A stretch of DNA of 33,182 nt, taken from the NCBI GenBank assembly GCA_029227155.1, contig JAQXZJ010000085.1, positions 1 through 33,182 of the forward strand, read 5' to 3'. A program made the translations under genes and the position numbers. Under the pieces are notes generated by a model that did not search any database, had not been told where the DNA came from, and saw only the letters and a program-made list of their open reading frames with translations. Below, in pieces: positions 26,990-33,182 of this stretch. The first letter of the stretch is position 1. Every line of letters starts with the position of its first letter. Origin of the DNA: Erysipelotrichaceae bacterium (GTDB taxonomy: Bacteria; Bacillota_I; Bacilli_A; Erysipelotrichales; Erysipelotrichaceae).

Positions 26990-27609
26990 TTCATATGCTA
27001 TGGAATGAGGACATATTATGTGTAGAGTGCCGTAGTCTTATGAAACCTATCCGTCAATCATTCTATCTAGAGGATTTATTGGTAGAGAGCTTGCATGTAT
27101 ATGAAGGACTATGTCGAGATCTTTTAATTCAATATAAAGAACTATGCGATGAAGCCTTATATCCAGTATTTCTGTTTTCTCACATCTCTTATCTACGAAA
27201 GAAATACGATGGATATGTGCTTGTGGGGATGCCAAGTAGTGAAAAAGCTAGTAGAAAACGGGGGTTTTCTCACGTGGAACAGATGTTTCAGGTATTAGGG
27301 ATGCCGATGATCACATTATTTGAAAAAGAAGAAATGGAAGAACAGAAGCATGCGACAAAAGAACAACGTTATCAGGTTCGATCTCACATTCATTTACAAA
27401 AGCAAGTAAAGCTTCCTGATGCTCCTATTTTACTAGTTGATGATGTATGCACAACAGGAAATACTCTTTTGGCGGCTGCTTATTTGATTCAAAATCATGC
27501 ATATCCTGTGCGGGCATTGGTTTATAGTTGCCATGCGAGTTATGTCGAAAAAAGGCGATGCAAATTGATTGAGTTTATTGATAGGCAACGGTATACTCAA
27601 CATAAGTAG
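26914..27609 (+). CDS. comFC: ComFC phosphoribosyltransferase-like competence protein
   Basis: Zinc-finger cysteines 'CLWC...CVEC', '[17 protein letters not shown]', PRPP motif '[18 protein letters not shown]'. GTG start at 26914 overlaps comFA. Confidence 0.9.
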   Translation: MYRIHPLEQRSCLWCDKDLRYQQDLIHMLWNEDILCVECRSLMKPIRQSFYLEDLLVESLHVYEGLCRDLLIQYKELCDEALYPVFLFSHISYLRKKYDGYVLVGMPSSEKASRKRGFSHVEQMFQVLGMPMITLFEKEEMEEQKHATKEQRYQVRSHIHLQKQVKLPDAPILLVDDVCTTGNTLLAAAYLIQNHAYPVRALVYSCHASYVEKRRCKLIEFIDRQRYTQHK

Positions 27610-27628
27610 GGAAGGAGGTATATGCCTT

Positions 27629-27826
27629 ATGCAAGGGAAAGTGAAGTGGTTTAATTCGGAAAAAGGGTTTGGGTTTATTAATAAAGAAGATGGAAAAGAT
27701 ATCTTCGTTCATTATTCGCAAATTCATGATCAAGGGTTCAAAACACTGGAAGAAGGTCAATTGGTTCGATTTGACGAGGTCCACGCAGACAAAGGATTTC
27801 AGGCTCATAATGTTGTGAAAATATAA
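27629..27826 (+). CDS. Cold-shock domain protein (CspA/CspB family), copy 1
   Basis: '[32 protein letters not shown]'; start trimmed to ATG 27629 with GAAGGAGGT upstream. Confidence 0.95.
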   Translation: MQGKVKWFNSEKGFGFINKEDGKDIFVHYSQIHDQGFKTLEEGQLVRFDEVHADKGFQAHNVVKI

Positions 27827-27827
27827 A

Positions 27828-27856
27828 TTGCAATAATGAAAAATAGGAAGTATAAT
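27828..27856 (+). promoter_or_regulatory. Sigma-A-type promoter for the second csp gene
   Basis: TTGCAA (27828-27833), 17-bp spacer, TATAAT (27851-27856). Confidence 0.7.
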
Positions 27857-27905
27857 GTAGAAGTACGATAGATTCGTCGAAAGAAAGGTATAAGGTTTTA
27901 TTAGT

Positions 27906-28103
27906 ATGCAAGGAAAAGTTAAAAAGTTTAACAAGGAAAAAGGATTTGGTTTCATCACTTTAGATGATGGTAAAGATGTATTTTTCCACTATTCTCAATT
28001 AGTTATGGAAGGTTTCAAAACTATTGAGGAAGGCGCAGAAGTTGAATTCGAAATCGTAGAAACAGACCGTGGGCCTCAAGCTCATAATGTAGTTAAACTA
28101 TAA
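27906..28103 (+). CDS. Cold-shock domain protein, copy 2
   Basis: '[32 protein letters not shown]...AHNVVKL'; tandem paralogue of the preceding gene. Confidence 0.92.
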   Translation: MQGKVKKFNKEKGFGFITLDDGKDVFFHYSQLVMEGFKTIEEGAEVEFEIVETDRGPQAHNVVKL

Positions 28104-28121
28104 TCGAGAAAACGACAAGAG

Positions 28122-28145
28122 AGGTTGAGAAATCAACCTTTTTTC
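28122..28145 (+). terminator. Terminator after the second csp gene
   Basis: AGGTTGA-GAAA-TCAACCT followed by a T-run; GNRA-type loop. Confidence 0.85.
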
Positions 28146-28208
28146 ATTTTCACTTGATGTTCATAAATCTATGTTATAATAAAACAGTTACAAAGAGAGG
28201 ATGATATT

Positions 28209-30608
28209 GTGGCAAGTATATTAGATAAATTGTTCAATGTTGATAAAAAAAGATTGGATGAAGTAACAAAGAAGGCAAAACCGGTTGAAGATTATGCTCA
28301 ACAGATGGCTGCTTTAAGTGATGAAGAGTTAAAAGCAAAAACTACGGAATATAAAGAAAGAATTGCGAATGGTGCAACATTAGATGAATTATTGCCTGAG
28401 GCGTTTGCGACGGTTCGTGAGGCGGCGAAACGTGTGATTGGTGAATATCCATATTTTGTGCAACTTTTAGGTGGCGTTGCAATGCACCAAGGGGATATTG
28501 CAGAAATGAAAACAGGGGAAGGAAAAACATTGACTTCTATTTTACCTGTTTATTTAAATGCGTTAAGTGGGGAAGGTGTTCATATAGTTACAGTCAATGA
28601 ATATCTTGCAGAACGTGACTCGAAATGGATGGGAGATATCCATCGCTTCTTAGGATTGACAGTTGGTTTGAATTTACGCAGTATGACTCCAAGAGAAAAA
28701 CGGGCTGCATATGCATGTGATATTACTTATACAACAAATTCAGAATTAGGATTCGATTATTTGCGTGATAACATGGTGACTGATGTGAATAACCGGGTTC
28801 AACGTGGTTTGAATTTTGCCTTGGTGGATGAGGTGGACTCTATTTTAATTGATGAATCTCGTACACCATTGATTATTTCTGGTGGTGAAAAACAGACTGC
28901 GAACTTATATTTAGCTGCAGATAAGTTTGCAAAACGCTGTGTGGAATTTAAACCGGAAGCAGGAAAAGAAGATGAATATAGTGAACATCCAGAATTAAAG
29001 AATGGGGACTATGAGATTGATATTAAGAGCCAGACAGTAACGTTGACGGAACAAGGGGTTAGAAAAGCGGAACAGATGTTTAATATTTCTAACTTGTTTA
29101 ATGTGGAACATACGCAATTGGTTCATCATATTAACCAAGCTTTGCGGGCAAACTATATTATGACTCGTGATGTTGAATATATGGTAAAAGATGGTGCCGT
29201 TGTGATTATTGACCAGAATACCGGACGTTTGATGGAAGGCCGGGTATTCTCTGATGGATTACATCAAGCATTAGAAGCAAAAGAGGGAGTTCGTATCAAG
29301 CAAGAGACTTCGACGCTTGCAACGATTACTTATCAGAACTTCTTCCGTCTATATAAGAAATTATGTGGTATGACAGGTACAGCGAAAACTGAGGAAGAAG
29401 AATTCTTATCTATTTACAATATGCGTGTTATTGAGATTCCTACCAATCGCCCAGTGGCTCGTATTGATGAACCAGATGCTGTTTATGGTACGAAAAAGGC
29501 AAAATTTGAAGCTTTGACAAAAGAAGTGCAAAAGTGTCAAGAAACAGGGCAACCGGTATTAATTGGTACCATTTCAGTGGAAACATCAGAGTTTTTATCA
29601 AAGATGTTTAAGAGTCGTCGGATCAAGCATGAAGTCTTAAATGCGAAGAACCATGAACGTGAAGCTCATATCATTGAGAAGGCAGGACAAAAAGGTGCAG
29701 TAACAATTGCGACAAACATGGCTGGCCGTGGTACCGATATTAAGCTTGGTGAAGGTGTGCTGGAACTAGGTGGTTTATTAGTATTAGGTTCTGAACGCCA
29801 TGAATCTAGACGTATTGATAATCAGTTACGTGGACGTTCTGGTCGTCAAGGAGATCCTGGTCGTTCTCGTTTCTATGTATCATTAGAAGATGACTTAATG
29901 GTTCGTTTCGGTGGAGAACGGATGAAAGGTTTATTCAATCAATTGGATGATATGCCAATTGAAAGTAAGGCTATCACAAAGTCTATCAGTAGTGCTCAAA
30001 AACGAGTGGAAGGATATAACTTTGATGTGCGGAAAGCCTTGTTAGATTATGATGATGTGTTGCGTCAACAACGGGAAATCATTTATGATCAAAGAAATAT
30101 TGTGTTAGAAAATGATGATGTACATACGATCGTTCATGAAATGTTTGATCGAGAAGCCGTAAAGAAAGTACGTGCTTATACTGATTTTTCAACAAAGAAT
30201 GAATCTGTAGACGAAGAAGGATTGGCAGATTCTATTCAGAAATTAGGTCTTTTGGAATCAGAACTAAGTGCTGAAGATATAAAAGGACGTTCTGTGGCTG
30301 AAATTGAACGGATCGTAGCTGATTCTTTATGGGCAAACTATGATGAAAAAGTAGCGCCTTATATGGATCAGTATCGTTCTTTTGAAAAGACGATCGTTTT
30401 ACGTTCGATGGATCGAAATTGGATGAATCATATTGACCAAATGGATAAATTAAGAAATGGAATTCATTTACGTTCCTATGCTCAAGAAAATCCATTGAAA
30501 GCTTATGTTGCAGAAGGTTACGATATGTTTGAAGAAATGTTGCAGAATATTTCAACAGATGTTGTAAATTTCTGTATGAACTTAAGAATTAAAGTGGAGA
30601 GGAAATAG
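28209..30608 (+). CDS. secA: Protein translocase ATPase SecA
   Basis: 'IAEMKTGEGKTLTSILPVYLNAL', 'VHIVTVNEYLAERD', 'ALVDEVDSILIDESRTPLIISG', 'ATNMAGRGTDIKLG', 'LRGRSGRQGDPG'. Lacks a C-terminal SEC-C zinc motif. Confidence 0.97.
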   Translation: MASILDKLFNVDKKRLDEVTKKAKPVEDYAQQMAALSDEELKAKTTEYKERIANGATLDELLPEAFATVREAAKRVIGEYPYFVQLLGGVAMHQGDIAEMKTGEGKTLTSILPVYLNALSGEGVHIVTVNEYLAERDSKWMGDIHRFLGLTVGLNLRSMTPREKRAAYACDITYTTNSELGFDYLRDNMVTDVNNRVQRGLNFALVDEVDSILIDESRTPLIISGGEKQTANLYLAADKFAKRCVEFKPEAGKEDEYSEHPELKNGDYEIDIKSQTVTLTEQGVRKAEQMFNISNLFNVEHTQLVHHINQALRANYIMTRDVEYMVKDGAVVIIDQNTGRLMEGRVFSDGLHQALEAKEGVRIKQETSTLATITYQNFFRLYKKLCGMTGTAKTEEEEFLSIYNMRVIEIPTNRPVARIDEPDAVYGTKKAKFEALTKEVQKCQETGQPVLIGTISVETSEFLSKMFKSRRIKHEVLNAKNHEREAHIIEKAGQKGAVTIATNMAGRGTDIKLGEGVLELGGLLVLGSERHESRRIDNQLRGRSGRQGDPGRSRFYVSLEDDLMVRFGGERMKGLFNQLDDMPIESKAITKSISSAQKRVEGYNFDVRKALLDYDDVLRQQREIIYDQRNIVLENDDVHTIVHEMFDREAVKKVRAYTDFSTKNESVDEEGLADSIQKLGLLESELSAEDIKGRSVAEIERIVADSLWANYDEKVAPYMDQYRSFEKTIVLRSMDRNWMNHIDQMDKLRNGIHLRSYAQENPLKAYVAEGYDMFEEMLQNISTDVVNFCMNLRIKVERK

Positions 30609-30610
30609 TT

Positions 30611-31712
30611 ATGGAACTATATGAAATCAGACAATCTTTGGAGAATACAGCTGTTAAATTAAAACAGCTGGGTGATTCACTTTGACTTGCTTACATTGCA
30701 AGAAAAAGTAGAAGATATTCAAAGAAAGATGTTGCAGGATAACTTCTGGAATGATCAAAAGAAAGCACAATCAATGATTGCTGAAATGAATGAAAAGAAG
30801 GAAATCGTTGATGGCTATGAAAGATTTACGAAACAAGTGCAACAGATGTTAGAGGATGCACAATTGTTAAAGGAAGATTTTGAACCAGAATTATTTGCAA
30901 TGCTAGAAGAAGAATACTTAGAATTTGCGCATGCATTTGAAGAATATGAGATTCAAGTGTTATTATCGCATCCATATGATCGAAATGCGGCCATTGTAGA
31001 AATGCATCCTGGGGCAGGTGGTACTGAGTCTCAAGATTGGGTACAAATGTTGTATCGGATGTATTCTCGTTGGGCAAATAAAAGAGGGTTTAAGGTTACA
31101 GTCTTAGATTATTTAGAAGGGGAGGAAGCTGGCATCAAGTCAGTTACTTTCCTTGTGGAAGGATTACGTGCTTATGGATATCTAAAGAGTGAAAGAGGGG
31201 TTCACCGTTTGGTGAGAATTTCACCGTTTGATTCTGGTGGAAGAAGACATACTTCGTTTGCTTCGGTGGAGGTTATGCCTCAATTTAATGAAGAAGTGGA
31301 AATCAATATTGATCCAAAAGATATTGAAATTGAAACCCATCGTGCAAGTGGCGCAGGTGGACAACATATCAATAAAACAGATTCAGCAGTGCGGATCATA
31401 CATAAGCCAACAGGAATTGTAGCGAACTGTCAGTCAGAACGTTCTCAAATTCAAAATAAAGAACGGGCGATGAATATGTTGAAATCTCGATTATATCAAA
31501 GATTAATTGAGGAACAAGAAGAAAAAATGAAGGAAATCAAAGGGGAAGTAAAAGCCAATGAATGGGGGTCTCAGATTCGTTCCTATGTATTCTGTCCTTA
31601 TACATTAGTAAAAGATGTACGAACGGGATATGAGGAAGGAAATGTGGATAAAGTCATGGATGGAGAAATTGATGAGTTTATATATGCTTATTTGAAATGG
31701 TCGGTATCATAG
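30611..31712 (+). CDS. prfB: Peptide chain release factor 2, with programmed +1 frameshift at CTT TGA C (30680-30686)
   Basis: ATG 30611 reads MELYEIRQSLENTAVKLKQLGDSL, then TGA (30683-30685). The +1 frame continues DLLTLQEKVEDIQRKML... with 'ETHRASGAGGQHINKTDSAVRIIHKPTGIV' (GGQ motif). The ORF-track start at 30672 is an artefact. Confidence 0.95.
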
Positions 31713-31722
31713 GAGATAGAGT

Positions 31723-32607
31723 ATGAATTTAGCAAATGGTAGTCAGTTGCAAACAACAAAAGAAAAGATCGTAGATTTCTTATTAGTTATGTTAGGAAGT
31801 TTTCTTATTGCAGTCGGCTCTTCCTATTTCATTATTCCTTTTGATATCTTAACAGGTGGAGTTGCTGGAGTTTCGATAGTGATATCAAAAATAACTAGTA
31901 TTCCATCAACAATTCTAATCAATGTACTAACCTATTCTATGTTTATTATTGGAGCGTTGGTTTTAGGAAAAGATTTTGCCTATAAAACCATCACAAGTTC
32001 CATCGTATATCCTTTGTTTGTAACTATTTTATCAGAGGTTCCAATTGTAATGGATATTGATCCTTTATTAGCTAGCGTCTATGCTGGTGCATTTGTGGGA
32101 GCTGGAGTTGGGATTGTTTTTCGTACAGGAGCTTCTACTGGAGGAATGGATATACCACCGCTTATTCTTCATAAATATACAGGTATTGCCTTACCTAGTT
32201 TGGTAATGTTAGTTGATGCACTGACTGTTATTGCAGGATGCTTGGTATTTGGAATTGAAAAAGCTTTGGTAGGTATGATTTCTGTATATGTTAGTAGCAT
32301 TCTAATTGATAAAATGTTATTGCTAGGTGGTCAACAATCGAAGGCAATTTATATTATTTCTGAATATTATCAAGAAATTGAAAAAGAAATCCATACCAAA
32401 ATTGGTAGAGGAACAACTTTGGTTTCTGGCATGGGTGGATATACGAAAAAAGAACGTCCGATCATTTTTGTGGTTATTTCACAGAAAGAATATCCGGAAC
32501 TAAATCGTTTGATTTTACATATTGATCCTCATGCATTTGTTGTTGTATCAGACGCAACAGAAGTTCAAGGAGAGGGCTTCTCCTATCAAGATCGAGGAGG
32601 ACTATAG
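31723..32607 (+). CDS. YitT-family membrane protein (DUF161/DUF2179)
   Basis: 'SSYFIIPFDILTGGVAGVSIVISKI', 'GIVFRTGASTGGMDIPPLILHKY', C-terminal 'KIGRGTTLVSGMGGYTKKERPIIFVVISQKE'. Confidence 0.92.
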   Translation: MNLANGSQLQTTKEKIVDFLLVMLGSFLIAVGSSYFIIPFDILTGGVAGVSIVISKITSIPSTILINVLTYSMFIIGALVLGKDFAYKTITSSIVYPLFVTILSEVPIVMDIDPLLASVYAGAFVGAGVGIVFRTGASTGGMDIPPLILHKYTGIALPSLVMLVDALTVIAGCLVFGIEKALVGMISVYVSSILIDKMLLLGGQQSKAIYIISEYYQEIEKEIHTKIGRGTTLVSGMGGYTKKERPIIFVVISQKEYPELNRLILHIDPHAFVVVSDATEVQGEGFSYQDRGGL

Positions 32608-32692
32608 AAATTATGGCGAGATTGAGTATCATCTTGCCTTTTTAGTTTATTCCATGTTAGAAACCATGTATAATAAATGCGGTGGTGGTGAT

Positions 32693-33166
32693 ATGAAACT
32701 CATTTGTGTAGGAAAAGTAAAAGAAAAAGCGTTACGGAGTCTGATTGAAGAATATCAGAAGCGGTTACAGCCTTATACTAAACTAGAAATCGTTGAGGTT
32801 GAAGATGGAATGGCACCTCAATCAAATAGTGAAGCACAAAATGAATTAGTAAAAGAAAAAGAAGGGCAACAGATTCTATCAAAAATCAAAGAAAAAGAAT
32901 TTGTGATTTTATTAGATCTTTGGGGGAAAATGATGTCTTCTGAACAATTAGCACAAAAAATGGAAGAGTATCAAGCCTATCATGGTTCACAAATTACATT
33001 TGTAATTGGTGGCTCTTTGGGATTATCACCAGCTGTTGTACAACGTGCAGATGTACGGTGGAAATTATCCGATTTAACATTTCCGCATCAGATTGTACGC
33101 TTATTAGTGTTAGAACAAATATATCGGTCGTTTAAGATTTTGAAAAACGAGCCATATCATAAGTAG
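32693..33166 (+). CDS. rlmH: 23S rRNA (pseudouridine1915-N3)-methyltransferase RlmH
   Basis: 'MKLICVGKVKEKALRSLIEEYQKRLQPYTKLEIVEV', 'ITFVIGGSLGLSPAVVQRAD', 'LSDLTFPHQIVRLLVLEQIYRSFKILKNEPYHK'. Start trimmed to ATG 32693. Confidence 0.97.
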   Translation: MKLICVGKVKEKALRSLIEEYQKRLQPYTKLEIVEVEDGMAPQSNSEAQNELVKEKEGQQILSKIKEKEFVILLDLWGKMMSSEQLAQKMEEYQAYHGSQITFVIGGSLGLSPAVVQRADVRWKLSDLTFPHQIVRLLVLEQIYRSFKILKNEPYHK

Positions 33167-33174
33167 GAGGATTT

Positions 33175-33182
33175 ATGCAATA
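33175..33182 (+). CDS. Start of the next gene, truncated by the window end
   Basis: TAGGAGG RBS 4 nt before ATG at 33175. Confidence 0.4.

Noticed and set aside
27575-27958. 127-aa minus-strand ORF across the csp genes
   Set aside because: Spans two clear cold-shock genes and their promoter; no RBS or homology recognised.
30672-31712. ORF-track start of prfB at GTG 30672 (MIHFDLL...)
   Set aside because: It is the +1-frame continuation. The authentic start is ATG 30611 with a frameshift at TGA 30683.
1-33182. CRISPR arrays, transposases, phage genes, toxin-antitoxin or defence modules, tRNA/rRNA
   Set aside because: None seen. The ORFs are almost all conserved housekeeping genes, with no regularly spaced repeats or cloverleaf-like sequences noticed by eye.

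Overview
This is a core-genome window from a low-GC Firmicute. Gene content suggests an Erysipelotrichia-like lineage and a location near the chromosome origin, but neither is proven here. It contains, in order: the C-terminal part of an EutH-like permease; a membrane-anchored XRE regulator; a double-SIS sugar isomerase/deglycase-like gene; rsmG-noc-parA-parB; a SRAP protein; mnmE-tatD-3D protein-rnmV-rsmA-ispE-glmU-prs; addA/addB on the minus strand; an uncharacterised 291-aa ORF; YigZ/IMPACT, DegV, LCP and Cof-HAD genes; a small lipoprotein-like ORF; comFA-comFC; two tandem cold-shock genes; secA; prfB with a programmed +1 frameshift; a YitT-family gene; and rlmH. I found no CRISPR arrays, mobile elements, tRNA or rRNA, and no convincing new multi-gene system. 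The best leads are local: (1) a lipoprotein ORF whose ribosome-site ATG is followed at once by TAA and whose natural signal peptide would start at an ATA codon; (2) a perfect hairpin just 5' of the prfB frameshift site, which uses an atypical GGTGAT SD-like element; (3) a Noc-type ParB paralogue that cannot encode the N-terminal membrane-targeting helix; (4) a short AddB without a visible Walker A motif; (5) an uncharacterised gene containing a perfect 13-bp-arm inverted repeat; (6) a 76-bp dual-coding comFA/comFC overlap with a hairpin at the GTG start. All observations were made by eye, and no database search was run.
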